Numbered from the stretch's first letter, positions 25,432 to 34,786 are shown. The stretch is 64,000 nt of DNA from Ramlibacter tataouinensis (GCF_001580455.1 NZ_CP010951.1:1054001-1118000), one strand, 5' to 3'. The notes: generated from the letters alone by a model not told the origin. Numbers and translations: made by a program.

Positions 25432-26994
25432 TCATGCCAGTCGCAGGGCCTGCAATTCGGGGATGCGTGAGTCGGTGGCGCGGCCGATGTCGCCGGAGGC
25501 CACCAGGTGGCGCATGGCTTCGATGTCGTGCGCCAGGCTGCGGTCGGCCATCATGGCGGGCGAGACGCTGCGCACCAGGCGCATGACGCCCTCCAGCGCG
25601 GCGGCGCTGGTGAGCGGCCGCAGGAACTCGATGCCCTGCGCCGCGGCCAGCAGCTCGATCGCCACGATGTGCGCGGTGTTGGCCAGCATGGGCTGCAGGC
25701 GGCGGGCGGCGAAGGTGGCCATGCTCACATGGTCCTCCTGGTTGGCCGAGGTCGGCAGGCTGTCGACGCTGGCCGGATGCGCGTACGACTTGTTCTCCGA
25801 GGCGAGCGCCGCGGCGGTGACGTGCACGATCATGAAGCCGGAATTGAGCCCCGGGTCCGGCGTGAGGAAGGGCGGCAGCCGCGACACCACGGTATCCACC
25901 AGCATGGCCACGCGGCGCTCCGCGATGGCGCCGATCTCGGCGATCACCACCGCCAGCGCGTCGGCGGCCAGGGCCACCGGTTCGGCGTGGAAGTTGCCGC
26001 CCGAGACCATGGCCGCACTCTCGCCGGCGAACACCAGCGGGTTGTCGGTCACCGCATTGGCCTCGCGCACCAGCACCTGGGCGGCATAGCGCATCTGGTC
26101 CAGGCAGGCGCCCATCACCTGCGGCTGGCAGCGCAGGCAGTACGGGTCTTGCACCCGGTCGTCGCCGTTCAGGTGCGAGCGGCGGATCTCGCTGCCCACC
26201 ATCAGGGCGCGGTAGGCGGCCGCGCAGTCGATCTGCCCCGGCTGGCCGCGCACCGCGTGGATGCGCGGGTCGAACGGGCCGTCGCTGCCGCGCGCGGCAT
26301 CGAGCGTGAGCGAGCCGGCGACCACCGCCGCCTCGAACAGCCGGTCGGTCGCCAGCAGGGCGTCCAGCGCCAGCGCGGTGGACACCTGCGTGCCATTGAT
26401 CAGGGCCAGGCCCTCCTTGGCGCCCAGCTGCAGCGGCCGCAGCCCCGCGCGCTCCAGCGCCTGCGCGGCGGGCATGCGCACGCCCTTGTGGAAGGCCTCG
26501 CCCTCGCCGATCAGCGGCAGGCTCATGTGCGCCAGCGGCGCGAGGTCGCCCGAGGCGCCGACCGAACCTTGCGCCGGGATCACCGGCAGCACATCGCGGT
26601 TGTGCAGCGCGAGCAGGCCGTCCACCACCTCTTCGCGCACGCCCGAGAAGCCGCGCGCCAGGCTGGCGGCCTTGAGCAGCAGGATCAGGCGCACCACGCG
26701 CGCCGGCAGCGGCTCACCCACGCCGACGGCGTGCGAGCGCAGCAGCTTGAGCTGCAGCAGCGCCAGATCCTCGCGTGCGATGCGCGTGGTGGCCAGCTTG
26801 CCAAAGCCGGTGTTGACGCCGTACACCGGCTCGTCGCCGGCGGTGGCGCGCTGCACCAGGCCGGCACTGGCGCCGACCGCGGCGCGGCACGAGGGATCGA
26901 GCGCGGCCTGCAGCGAGGGCATGTCGGCCAGGCGGCGCAGTTGCCCCAGGGTCAGCGCGCCAGGAACGATGACTTCTTTCTCCTGCACGCTCAC
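25432..26994 (-). CDS. hutH: histidine ammonia-lyase
   Basis: 520 residues, normal length. It converts L-histidine to urocanate and ammonia, the first step of the Hut pathway. The Ala-Ser-Gly that cyclises to the MIO electrophile is at residues 147-149 (GSVGASGDLAPL). Also present are YGVNTGFGKLA, the N-terminal active-site Tyr/Asn region, and NPLVF near the middle. I place the start at the GTG that overlaps the hutU stop (GTGA); no in-frame ATG gives full family length without running back into hutU. The order is hutU-hutH-ABC importer on this strand. Confidence 0.95.
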   Translation of the reverse strand: MSVQEKEVIVPGALTLGQLRRLADMPSLQAALDPSCRAAVGASAGLVQRATAGDEPVYGVNTGFGKLATTRIAREDLALLQLKLLRSHAVGVGEPLPARVVRLILLLKAASLARGFSGVREEVVDGLLALHNRDVLPVIPAQGSVGASGDLAPLAHMSLPLIGEGEAFHKGVRMPAAQALERAGLRPLQLGAKEGLALINGTQVSTALALDALLATDRLFEAAVVAGSLTLDAARGSDGPFDPRIHAVRGQPGQIDCAAAYRALMVGSEIRRSHLNGDDRVQDPYCLRCQPQVMGACLDQMRYAAQVLVREANAVTDNPLVFAGESAAMVSGGNFHAEPVALAADALAVVIAEIGAIAERRVAMLVDTVVSRLPPFLTPDPGLNSGFMIVHVTAAALASENKSYAHPASVDSLPTSANQEDHVSMATFAARRLQPMLANTAHIVAIELLAAAQGIEFLRPLTSAAALEGVMRLVRSVSPAMMADRSLAHDIEAMRHLVASGDIGRATDSRIPELQALRLA

Positions 26995-28694
26995 CCCTGC
27001 ATCGGAAGGTTCAGGCCGTGCTCGCGCGCGCACTGCTTCGCGATCTCATAGCCGGCGTCGGCGTGGCGCATCACGCCCGTGGCCGGGTCGTTCCACAGCA
27101 CGCGCTCCACCTTGGCCGCGGCCTCATCGGTGCCGTCGCACACGATCACCACGCCGGCATGCTGCGAATAGCCCATGCCGACGCCGCCGCCGTGGTGAAT
27201 GCTGACCCAGGTGGCACCGCTGGCGGTGTTGAGCAGCGCGTTGAGCAGCGGCCAGTCGCTCACGGCGTCGCTGCCGTCCTTCATGGCCTCGGTCTCGCGG
27301 TTGGGTGAAGCCACCGAGCCGCTGTCCAGGTGGTCGCGGCCGATCACGATGGGACCTTTGAGCTCGCCACGCTTGACCATCTCGTTGAAGGCCAGCCCGG
27401 CCAGGTGGCGCTCGCCCAGGCCGATCCAGCAGATGCGCGCGGGCAATCCCTGGAAGCTGATGCGCTCACCGGCCATGTCCAGCCAGCGGTGCAGGTCCTT
27501 GTTGTGCGGGAACAGCTCCTTCATCTTGGCGTCGGTCTTGCGGATGTCCTCCGGGTCGCCGCTGAGCGCCACCCAGCGGAACGGGCCCACGCCCCGGCAG
27601 AACAGCGGGCGCACATAGGCCGGCACGAAGCCGGGGAAGTCGAAGGCGTTGGCCACGCCGAAGTCCTGGGCCACCTGGCGCAGGTTATTGCCGTAGTCCA
27701 CCGTGGGCACGCCCATTTCGTGGAAGGCGAGCATGGCGCGGATGTGGGCGGCGCAGGACTCGCCGGCCGCCTGCTTCAGGCGCGCGTGGTGGTCCGGGTC
27801 CTGCTGCGCTTCCTGCCACTGCTCGACCGTCCAGCCGATGGGCAGGTAGCCGTTGATCAGGTCGTGGGCCGAGGTCTGGTCGGTGACGATGTCGGGACGC
27901 GGGCCGCCGGCCTGGGCGCGACGGACCAGCTCGGGCACGATCTCGGCCGCATTGCCGCACAGGCCGATGGACACGGCCTCCTTGCGCGCGGTGTGGTGCT
28001 GGATCAGCGCCAGCGCCTCGTCCAGGTCCCGGGCCTGCTTGTCCAGGTACTTCGTGCGCAGGCGGAAATCGATGCGGCTCTGCTGGCATTCGATGTTCAG
28101 CGAGCAGGCGCCGGCGAAAGTGGCAGCCAGCGGCTGGGCGCCGCCCATGCCGCCCAGCCCGGCGGTGAGCACCCAACGTCCGGCCAGGTCGCCGTGGTAG
28201 TGCTGGCGGCCGGCCTCCACGAAGGTCTCGTAGGTGCCCTGCACGATGCCCTGGCTGCCGATGTAGATCCAGCTGCCGGCCGTCATCTGGCCGTACATCA
28301 TCAGCCCGGCGCGGTCCAGCTCGTTGAAGTGCTCCCAGGTGGCCCACTTGGGCACCAGGTTGGAGTTGGCCAGCAGCACCCGCGGTGCGCCGGTGTGGGT
28401 GCGGAACACGCCGACCGGCTTGCCCGATTGCACCAGCAGCGTTTCGTCAGCCTTGAGCTTGCGCAGGGAATCGAGGATGGCGTCGAAGGCGGGCCAGCTG
28501 CGCGCGGCCTTGCCGATGCCGCCGTAGACCACCAGCGCGTCGGGGTTTTCGGCGACGGCCGGATCCAGGTTGTTCTGGATCATGCGGTAGGCGGCCTCGA
28601 TCTGCCAGTTGGCGCAGCTGAGCTGGTTGCCCCGGGGGGCGTGCACCGGGCGCGGCCCGGCGGCGAGGTGGGTGGCTTGGGAGTGGTCGGACAT
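26991..28694 (-). CDS. hutU: urocanate hydratase
   Basis: 567 residues, full length. It hydrates urocanate to imidazolone propionate using tightly bound NAD+. Conserved blocks include VYGGIGKAARSW, the NAD-binding GLGGMGGAQPLA, the catalytic-Cys region AYVRPLFCRGVGPFRWVALSG, and DSGSVASPNRETEAM. The chosen ATG (MSDHSQATH) comes after the operator region; a 19-codon upstream extension would run through the operators and has no homology. It is the first gene of the leftward hut transcript. Confidence 0.96.
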   Translation of the reverse strand: MSDHSQATHLAAGPRPVHAPRGNQLSCANWQIEAAYRMIQNNLDPAVAENPDALVVYGGIGKAARSWPAFDAILDSLRKLKADETLLVQSGKPVGVFRTHTGAPRVLLANSNLVPKWATWEHFNELDRAGLMMYGQMTAGSWIYIGSQGIVQGTYETFVEAGRQHYHGDLAGRWVLTAGLGGMGGAQPLAATFAGACSLNIECQQSRIDFRLRTKYLDKQARDLDEALALIQHHTARKEAVSIGLCGNAAEIVPELVRRAQAGGPRPDIVTDQTSAHDLINGYLPIGWTVEQWQEAQQDPDHHARLKQAAGESCAAHIRAMLAFHEMGVPTVDYGNNLRQVAQDFGVANAFDFPGFVPAYVRPLFCRGVGPFRWVALSGDPEDIRKTDAKMKELFPHNKDLHRWLDMAGERISFQGLPARICWIGLGERHLAGLAFNEMVKRGELKGPIVIGRDHLDSGSVASPNRETEAMKDGSDAVSDWPLLNALLNTASGATWVSIHHGGGVGMGYSQHAGVVIVCDGTDEAAAKVERVLWNDPATGVMRHADAGYEIAKQCAREHGLNLPMQG

Positions 28695-28704
28695 GGCGCG
28701 GCTG

Positions 28705-28753
28705 AGTTGTCTATACAAGTTGATTGGCGCGAAGGATAGTTGTCTATACAAGT
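28705..28753. promoter_or_regulatory. two identical HutC-type operators
   Basis: The 16-mer AGTTGTCTATACAAGT occurs exactly at 28705-28720 and 28738-28753, with starts 33 bp apart (about three helical turns, so on the same DNA face). The core TTGT-N4-ACAA palindrome matches the operator described for the GntR-family repressor HutC in other Proteobacteria. One copy lies 11 nt from the hutU start and the other 29 nt from the hutC start. Both arms of the hut regulon and hutC itself should therefore be repressed together and released by urocanate. Confidence 0.85.
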
Positions 28754-28781
28754 CGTGTCAACTGGGGTATGCTCGCGGCCC

Positions 28782-29492
28782 ATGGCAAAGGACGAACGGC
28801 CTGCCTACGAGCAGGTCAAGGACTGGATCCGCAAGCACATCGCCAGCGGGGCGTGGAAGCCGGACGACGTGGTGCCCAGCGAGGCGGCGCTGATGGAACG
28901 CTTCGCCATCAGCCGCATGACGGCCCACCGGGCGCTGCGCGAACTCGCCGCGGAGGGGCTGGTGACGCGGGTTCAGGGTTCAGGCACGCGGGTGGCCCAG
29001 CTGCACCGCATCTCGTCGCAGCTGGTGATCCGCGACATCCACGAGGAGGTCGCCGAGCGCGGCCACGTGCACAGCACCCGGGTGCTGCGGGTGGCCGAAG
29101 AGAAAGCGGGGCCCGAGCTCGCCGAGTCGCTGGGGCTGCGCCGCGGCGCGCGCGTGTTCCACACCGTGCTGGTGCACCTGGAAAACGGCGTTCCGATCCA
29201 GTATGAGGACCGCTACGTCAACCCCCAGGCGGCGCCCACCTATATGCAGACCGACTTCACCCGGGAGTCGCCCACGCTGCACCTGCTGCAGCACGCGCCG
29301 CTGACCGAGGCGAGCTACAGCATCGAGGCCACCCTGCCCACGGCCGAAGAGGCTCTGGCCCTGGGCATCGAATCGAGCGAACCCTGCCTCGCCATGATGC
29401 GCCGCACGGTCAGCGGCGCCCATGTGGCCAGCGTCGCGCGGCAGCTCTACCCGGGCACGCGCTACAGCTTCAACGGGCAGTTCCAGGCATGA
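28782..29492 (+). CDS. hutC: GntR/HutC-family histidine utilisation repressor
   Basis: 236 residues. N-terminal GntR winged helix (about 8-75: PAYEQVKDWIRKHIASGAWKPDD, PSEAALMERFAISRMTAHRALREL) and C-terminal UTRA ligand-binding domain (about 95-230). It is the repressor of the hut genes and normally senses urocanate. The ATG at MAKDERPAYE is preferred over an upstream in-frame possibility at 28740 that would lie within the operator. The stop overlaps the hutD start (ATGA), giving a tightly coupled hutC-D-I-G-F array. Confidence 0.95.
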   Translation: MAKDERPAYEQVKDWIRKHIASGAWKPDDVVPSEAALMERFAISRMTAHRALRELAAEGLVTRVQGSGTRVAQLHRISSQLVIRDIHEEVAERGHVHSTRVLRVAEEKAGPELAESLGLRRGARVFHTVLVHLENGVPIQYEDRYVNPQAAPTYMQTDFTRESPTLHLLQHAPLTEASYSIEATLPTAEEALALGIESSEPCLAMMRRTVSGAHVASVARQLYPGTRYSFNGQFQA

Positions 29493-30043
29493 AGTGGGAA
29501 CTCGTCGCACTGGACGCCGTGGCCCCGCAAGCCTGGCGCAACGGCGGTGGCCTCACGCGCGAGCTGCTCGCCTGGCCGACGGCCGCAGCCTGGCGGCTGC
29601 GCCTGTCCGTCGCCGACGTGAACGCGGCAGGGCCCTTCTCCCCCTTTCCCGGCATCGAGCGCTGGTTCGCGGTGCTGGAAGGCGACGGCGTCGTGCTGCG
29701 CATGGATGGCGAGGATCTCACGCTCACGAGCGCCGAAGCGCCCCTGCGCTTCGATGGCGGCCGCAGCGTGGACTGCGCGCTGCGGGGCGGCGCGACGCGC
29801 GACTTCAACCTGATGGCGCCGCCGGGGCGCGCGCGGATGTGGCGCGCGCGCGGGCGACACCGATTCGACGCCCCCGAAGGCTCGCTGCTGGCGGCTTATG
29901 CGCACGCGGCATCCGCGCGGGTGCAAGTGGCCGGCGAGGCGCTGGAGCTGCCGCCACGGCACCTGGCCTGGACCCGCCTCGATGCACCGGCCAGCGGCGA
30001 GCTCGCGTCTGAAGACGCCTTGTGGATGGAGGCCACCCTATGA
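29489..30043 (+). CDS. hutD: HutD family protein
   Basis: 184 residues, a cupin-fold HutD. Recognisable features are AWRNGGGLTRELLAWP near the N-terminus, WRLRLSVADVNAAGPFSPFPGIERW, and TRDFNLM late in the protein. HutD has no proven catalytic role; in Pseudomonas it limits hut expression, possibly by binding a pathway intermediate. Both ends overlap neighbours by ATGA (hutC before, hutI after). Confidence 0.92.
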   Translation: MKWELVALDAVAPQAWRNGGGLTRELLAWPTAAAWRLRLSVADVNAAGPFSPFPGIERWFAVLEGDGVVLRMDGEDLTLTSAEAPLRFDGGRSVDCALRGGATRDFNLMAPPGRARMWRARGRHRFDAPEGSLLAAYAHAASARVQVAGEALELPPRHLAWTRLDAPASGELASEDALWMEATL

Positions 30044-31248
30044 ATGTCCAGGTCTGGACGAACGCGCGCGTCGCGACCCTGGCGGCGGATGCACCGCAGC
30101 CCTACGGCCTGATCGAGGATGGCGCGCTGGCAGTGGAAGACGGCCGCATCGCCTGGGTCGGCGCGCGCGCCGAGTTGCCCGCCGCCTTCCGCGCGACCGC
30201 CGCGCACGATGCCCAGGGCGCGCTGATCACCCCCGGCCTGATCGACTGCCACACCCACTTGGTCTGGGGCGGCGACCGCGCGGGCGAGTTCGAGGCGCGA
30301 CTGCGCGGCGCCAGCTACGAGGAGATCGCCCGCGCCGGCGGCGGCATCGTCTCCACGGTGAAGGCCACCCGCGAGGCCGATGAGGCCACGCTGCTGGCGC
30401 AGTCGCGGCGGCGCCTGCGCGCGCTGCTGGCCGAAGGCGTCACCACCCTCGAGATCAAGTCGGGCTACGGCCTGGCCGAGGCGGCCGAGGCGAAGTGCCT
30501 GCGCGTGGCGCGCCGCCTGGGCGAGCTGGAGCGCGTGGCGGTGCGCACCACCTTCCTGGGCGCGCACGCGCTGCCGCCCGAGTTCGCCGGCCGCGCGGAC
30601 GACTACATCGCCAGCGTGTGCGACATGCTGCCGCGGCTGCATGCCCAAGGCCTGGTCGATGCGGTCGACGCCTTCTGCGAAACCATCGGCTTCAGCACCG
30701 CCCAGACGCGGCGCGTGTTCGAGGCGGCGCGCGCGCTGGGGCTGCCGGTGAAGCTGCACGCCGAGCAGCTGAGCGACAGCGGCGGCGCCGAACTCGCCGC
30801 CAGCTTCGGCGCGCTGAGCAGCGACCACCTCGAATGGCTCAGCGAAACCGGCGCCCGCGCGATGGCGCAGGCCGGCAGCGTCGCCGTGCTGCTGCCGGGC
30901 GCCTTCTACTTCCTGCGCGACACCAAGGTGCCGCCGATCGCCCTGCTGCGCGAGCACGGCGTGCCGATGGCGGTGTCGACCGACTGCAATCCAGGCACCT
31001 CACCCTGCACTTCGCTGCTGCTGATGCTCAACATGGCCTGCACCCTGTTCCGGCTCACGCCGGAGGAAGCGCTGGCCGGCGTGACGCGCCACGCGGCGCG
31101 CGCGCTGGGCCTGGCCGACCGCGGCGTGCTCGCGCCCGGCCTGCGCGCCGACTTCGTGCTGTGGGATGTGCGCAGCCCTGCCGAACTCGCCTATGCGTTG
31201 GGGCTCAATCCCTGCCGCGCCACCATCGTTCAAGGACAAGCAAGATGA
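30040..31248 (+). CDS. hutI: imidazolonepropionase
   Basis: 402 residues of the amidohydrolase superfamily. The metal site begins with CHTHLVWGG (His71, His73), with further ligands in KLHAEQLSDSGGAELA and STDCNPGTS. It opens imidazolone propionate to N-formimino-L-glutamate. The start is the ATG overlapping the hutD stop, and the stop overlaps the hutG start, so translation is coupled on both sides. Confidence 0.95.
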   Translation: MNVQVWTNARVATLAADAPQPYGLIEDGALAVEDGRIAWVGARAELPAAFRATAAHDAQGALITPGLIDCHTHLVWGGDRAGEFEARLRGASYEEIARAGGGIVSTVKATREADEATLLAQSRRRLRALLAEGVTTLEIKSGYGLAEAAEAKCLRVARRLGELERVAVRTTFLGAHALPPEFAGRADDYIASVCDMLPRLHAQGLVDAVDAFCETIGFSTAQTRRVFEAARALGLPVKLHAEQLSDSGGAELAASFGALSSDHLEWLSETGARAMAQAGSVAVLLPGAFYFLRDTKVPPIALLREHGVPMAVSTDCNPGTSPCTSLLLMLNMACTLFRLTPEEALAGVTRHAARALGLADRGVLAPGLRADFVLWDVRSPAELAYALGLNPCRATIVQGQAR

Positions 31249-32042
31249 GCTTTCATTTGCACCAAGGCAGCGTTCCGCTGCTGGTGAGCATCCCCCACAT
31301 GGGGACCGAGATCCCGCCGGAGCTGCGCGGCGACTACCAGCCGCGCGCGCTGGCGCTGGAGGACACCGACTGGCACCTGGACCGCCTGTACGCCTTCGCG
31401 CGGGAGCTGGGCGCCAGCGTGCTGCAACCCACGGTGTCGCGCTACGTGGTGGACCTGAACCGCCCGCCCGACGACACGCCCATGTACCCGGGCGCGTCCA
31501 ACACCGAGCTGTGCCCCACCCGCTTCTTCAGCGGCGATGCGCTGTACCGCGAGGGCTTCGCGCTGTCGTCGCAGGAGAAGGCGCGGCGCCGCGGCAACTG
31601 GTGGGCGCCCTACCACGAGGCGCTGCACGGCGAGTTGCTGCGGCTGAAGGCGTTGCACGGTCATGTGCTGCTGTGGGACGCCCACAGCATCCGCGCCGAG
31701 ATCCCCTGGCTGTTCGAAGGCCGCCTGCCGGACCTCAATATCGGCACGGCCGATGGCAAGAGCGCGCATCCCGCCATCGCCCAGGCGGTGCAGGAGGCGG
31801 CAGCGCGCCACCCGCAGTTCACGCAGGTGCTGAACGGCCGCTTCAAGGGCGGCTACATCACACGCCACTACGGCAACCCGGGGCAGCACGTGCACGCGGT
31901 GCAGCTGGAGATGTGCCAGTACCTCTACATGCGCGAGGCGCCGCCCTGGAACTACGAAGAGCCGGCCGCCGCACGCATAGCGCCGGTGCTGCGCGACATG
32001 GTGGAGGCGGCGCTGCAGGCCTGCCGCAGGCTCCATGGCTGA
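31245..32042 (+). CDS. hutG: N-formylglutamate deformylase
   Basis: 265 residues of the N-formylglutamate amidohydrolase (FGase) family, unlike the arginase-like HutG of the four-step pathway. Visible motifs are LVSIPHMGTEIP, VDLNRPPDDTPMYPG and LLWDAHSI with likely metal-binding residues. It releases formate and L-glutamate from N-formylglutamate. Presence of both this type and HutF shows that the five-step route is used. The ATG overlaps the hutI stop. Its last 8 nt overlap hutF. Confidence 0.94.
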   Translation: MSFHLHQGSVPLLVSIPHMGTEIPPELRGDYQPRALALEDTDWHLDRLYAFARELGASVLQPTVSRYVVDLNRPPDDTPMYPGASNTELCPTRFFSGDALYREGFALSSQEKARRRGNWWAPYHEALHGELLRLKALHGHVLLWDAHSIRAEIPWLFEGRLPDLNIGTADGKSAHPAIAQAVQEAAARHPQFTQVLNGRFKGGYITRHYGNPGQHVHAVQLEMCQYLYMREAPPWNYEEPAAARIAPVLRDMVEAALQACRRLHG

Positions 32043-33399
32043 AACGCGCCGCTTCTTCACGCCGCTCGCCTGGCTGGATGGCGGCTGGGCGCAGGACGTG
32101 CTGCTGGTCGCCGGCGCCGACGGCCGTTGGCAGCAGCTGCAGCCGGGCTGCGATGCCGCCGGGCGCGCGGGCGCGGAAGTCCTGTCCGGCCCGGTGCTGC
32201 CCGGCGTCGTCAACGGCCACAGCCACGCTTTCCAGCGCGCCATTGCCGGCCTGACCGAGCGCGCCGCGCCCGGCCGCGACGACTTCTGGAGCTGGCGCGA
32301 CCGCATGTATGCCGCGGCGCTGCGCATCACGCCCGCGCAGCTGGAGGCGATCGCCGCCTTCCTCTATGCGGAGTTGCTGGCCGCCGGCTACACCCAGGTC
32401 TGCGAGTTCCACTACCTGCACAACGATCACGACGGGCGCGCCTACGCCGACCCGCTGGAGATGTCGCTGGCGCTGGTGCGCGCGGCACGCAGCGTCGGCA
32501 TCGGCCTGACGCTGCTGCCTACGCTGTACATGCGCTCGGGGTTCGGCGCCCGCGGACTGCGCGAGGACCAGCGGCGCTTCGCCTCCACGCCCGATGCCGT
32601 GCTGCGCATCGCCGAGGCCGTGCGCCGCGAGGCCGCGGGCTCGCCGCTGCTGACGGCCGGCATCGCGCTGCACTCGCTGCGCGCGGTGGACGAAGGCGCA
32701 TTGCACGAATGCGCCCGGGCGGCGCGCGCCGCCTCCATGCCGGTGCACATCCACATCGCGGAGCAGCAGCTGGAGGTGGAGGATTGCCTGCGCCAGCACG
32801 GCCAGCGCCCGATCGAATGGCTGCTGGACAATGTCGAGCTCGACGACGCCTGGAACCTGGTGCACGCGACGCAGGCCAACGCAAAGGAACTGCAAGCCCT
32901 GCAGCGCACCGGCGCGGCGGTCGTGCTGTGCCCCACGACCGAGGCCAACCTGGGCGATGGCGTGTTCGACCTGCCGGCCTGGCAAGCCGCAGGCGGCCCC
33001 TGGTCCATCGGCTCCGACAGCCACGTCACGCGCAGCTGGACCGAGGAACTGCGCCTGCTGGAGTACTCGCAACGCTTCGTGCTGCGCCAGCGCAACGTGG
33101 CCGCACGCGCGGCCGGTGCCGAGAGCACGGCGGCCGCGCTGCTGCAATCAGCCATGGAAGGCGGCAGCGCCGCCGGTGGCATGCCGCTGGCCGGGCTGGC
33201 CGTGGGCCAGCGCGCGGACTTCAGCGTAGTGGACACCGGCGCGGCGGCGCTGGCCGGCGTGCCCGCCACGCACCTGCTGGATGCCCTGGTGTTTTCCTCC
33301 CCCGCGAACCCGATGATGCGGGTGGTGGCCGCCGGACGCGATGCGCGACCGCGCCCGGACCACCGTGCCTACGAGGCTGCTCTGCGCGCGCTCTGGTAG
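32035..33399 (+). CDS. hutF: formimidoylglutamate deiminase
   Basis: 454 residues, amidohydrolase fold. Metal motif GHSHAFQRAIAG (His62, His64), plus HIHIAEQQLEVEDC and GSDSHVTRSWTEELRLLEYSQR, which are characteristic of HutF. It deiminates N-formiminoglutamate to N-formylglutamate and ammonia, feeding HutG. It is the last gene of the rightward hut array; I see no clear U-tailed hairpin in the 50 nt after its stop. Confidence 0.95.
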   Translation: MAETRRFFTPLAWLDGGWAQDVLLVAGADGRWQQLQPGCDAAGRAGAEVLSGPVLPGVVNGHSHAFQRAIAGLTERAAPGRDDFWSWRDRMYAAALRITPAQLEAIAAFLYAELLAAGYTQVCEFHYLHNDHDGRAYADPLEMSLALVRAARSVGIGLTLLPTLYMRSGFGARGLREDQRRFASTPDAVLRIAEAVRREAAGSPLLTAGIALHSLRAVDEGALHECARAARAASMPVHIHIAEQQLEVEDCLRQHGQRPIEWLLDNVELDDAWNLVHATQANAKELQALQRTGAAVVLCPTTEANLGDGVFDLPAWQAAGGPWSIGSDSHVTRSWTEELRLLEYSQRFVLRQRNVAARAAGAESTAAALLQSAMEGGSAAGGMPLAGLAVGQRADFSVVDTGAAALAGVPATHLLDALVFSSPANPMMRVVAAGRDARPRPDHRAYEAALRALW

Positions 33400-33449
33400 C
33401 ACGCGCAAACGCCCCCGCCCGTTCCGTCCCTGTGTCGGCTCCCCGCGTT

Positions 33450-33716
33450 TCAGCGGACCCGGCCGCGGCGGAACAGGTTGACGATCGCCAGCAGGATGAC
33501 CGCGCCGATCAAGGACACGATCACTGAGCCGATCGACAGGCCTTCATTGATCGTGCCGGTACCGACCAGCGGCGAGATCAACCAGCCACCGATGAATGCG
33601 CCCACGATACCGACGACCACATTGAGCAGGATGCCCTGCTGACCATCGGTCTTCATGATCAGGCTGGCGAGCCAGCCGACGATGCCACCTACGATAAGCC
33701 AGAGAATGAAATTCAT
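33450..33716 (-). CDS. GlsB/YeaQ/YmgE family stress-response membrane protein
   Basis: 88 residues with three hydrophobic helices and the family's Gly-rich signature: VGGIVGWLASLIMKTDGQQGILLNVVVGIVGAFIGGWL. These small transglycosylase-associated proteins sit in the inner membrane and are often induced by stress, but their biochemical role is not known. The ATG has AAGGAG at the right distance; an in-frame extension upstream lacks both. It converges on hutF and diverges from the exported protein at 34073. Confidence 0.88.
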   Translation of the reverse strand: MNFILWLIVGGIVGWLASLIMKTDGQQGILLNVVVGIVGAFIGGWLISPLVGTGTINEGLSIGSVIVSLIGAVILLAIVNLFRRGRVR

Positions 33717-34072
33717 ATTGACTCCTTTGCCAACCCTGTTGTCGATACGCGAGCCGATCCTCTCGGTCCAGCCACCCGGCGCCGCGCACACGAACGACGT
33801 CCGGTCGATGCAATATGGTCTTTGGCCCTCTGCACAAGCGTAGTCGCCCGTAAAGGCTCAGCGTGCGTGTTCACCGCGTGGCGGCGTCGGACGCACCCTA
33901 CTCCTGCTGAGCTCAATCGCGACCACGCTGTCGTGCAGGGGGACCGGCGCCTGCGTCCTACGTTTTGTTGCGCGTCGCGCTGCCCCGAAGGCGCTTATCT
34001 CTCCGGCGATGCTCGGCCGCACGCCGCGCCTAGAGTGCGGGCAAGCCATTCGAGAGATATCAGGGGTTCAGC
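33717..34072. other. 356-nt divergent intergenic region
   Basis: No gene is supported between the GlsB-like start (minus strand) and the exported-protein start (plus strand). Several short open frames cross it but none has a convincing ribosome-binding site or product. It must contain the two divergent promoters. I see no strong operator palindrome; base composition is slightly less GC-rich than the flanking genes, as expected for a control region. Confidence 0.5.
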
Positions 34073-34723
34073 ATGAGTTCATTCGACAAATCATCTTCCT
34101 GGCGATGTCGCGCGTCCCTGGGCATTGCGCTGATGCTGGGGGCGGCTGCCGCTTCCGCCCAGGTGGCCCAGCCGGCCGCCACCGGAATCGACGCGAGCGG
34201 TAGCTACCCAAGCGAAGTGAAGTCCTGCAAGGAGGGCCGCACCGGTGAAGACCGGGCCACCTGCCTGCGCGAAGCCGGCGCCGCCCAAGCCGAAAGAAAG
34301 CAGGGCCAGCTGGACAAGGGGAAGGCCAATCTTGACGCCAATGCCCTGGCCCGCTGCGACTACCTGAAGGGCGACGACAGGTCGGCCTGCGAGGCTCGCA
34401 TGATGGGCCACGGGCAGGTCTACGGCAGCGTGGCCGGCGGCGGCCTGCTGCGCGAAGTCGAGATCGTGCTCGTCCCTCCGGGCGCCACCGAAGTCACCGT
34501 ACAGCCGAAGACAGCCGATCCGGTGATGGTGCTGCCGGCCCAGACCACCGTGGCCATGCCGGTGCCACCGGCGACGCGCGAGATCGTGACCGCGCCGGTG
34601 CCGCCGGCGACGCGCGAGACCGTGGTGGTCCCGGTGCAACCGACGACCAGGGAAATCGTGGTGGTGCCGGTGCAGCCGGCGGGCACGGAACGATCGGTGA
34701 TCGTCCCGGTGCCCACGCGTTAA
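34073..34723 (+). CDS. exported protein with C-terminal Pro-Val repeats, function unknown
   Basis: 216 residues. Signal peptide ending near AAASAQ. Residues about 40-115 are polar and helical, with four cysteines (KSCKEG, ATCLREA, RCDYLKG, SACEARM) that could form two disulfides and recall small Cys-containing periplasmic proteins. After residue 120 the sequence becomes a string of imperfect 12-14-residue repeats of the type PVPPATREIVTA / PVQPTTREIVVV, ending PVPTR. Such a tail suggests an extended beta or cell-wall-spanning stalk. No family recognised. It is closed by a strong terminator 38 nt downstream, so it is probably monocistronic. Confidence 0.65.
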   Translation: MSSFDKSSSWRCRASLGIALMLGAAAASAQVAQPAATGIDASGSYPSEVKSCKEGRTGEDRATCLREAGAAQAERKQGQLDKGKANLDANALARCDYLKGDDRSACEARMMGHGQVYGSVAGGGLLREVEIVLVPPGATEVTVQPKTADPVMVLPAQTTVAMPVPPATREIVTAPVPPATRETVVVPVQPTTREIVVVPVQPAGTERSVIVPVPTR

Positions 34724-34760
34724 CGAATCTGTCACAAAGGAAGAGTCAATCAGGGAGATC

Positions 34761-34786
34761 GGCGGGCCGCGCGCCCGCCTTTTTTT
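34761..34786 (+). terminator. rho-independent terminator
   Basis: A perfect 7-bp stem GGCGGGC/GCCCGCC with a 5-nt loop is followed directly by seven T residues. It lies 38 nt after the stop of the exported protein at 34073-34723. Confidence 0.88.
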
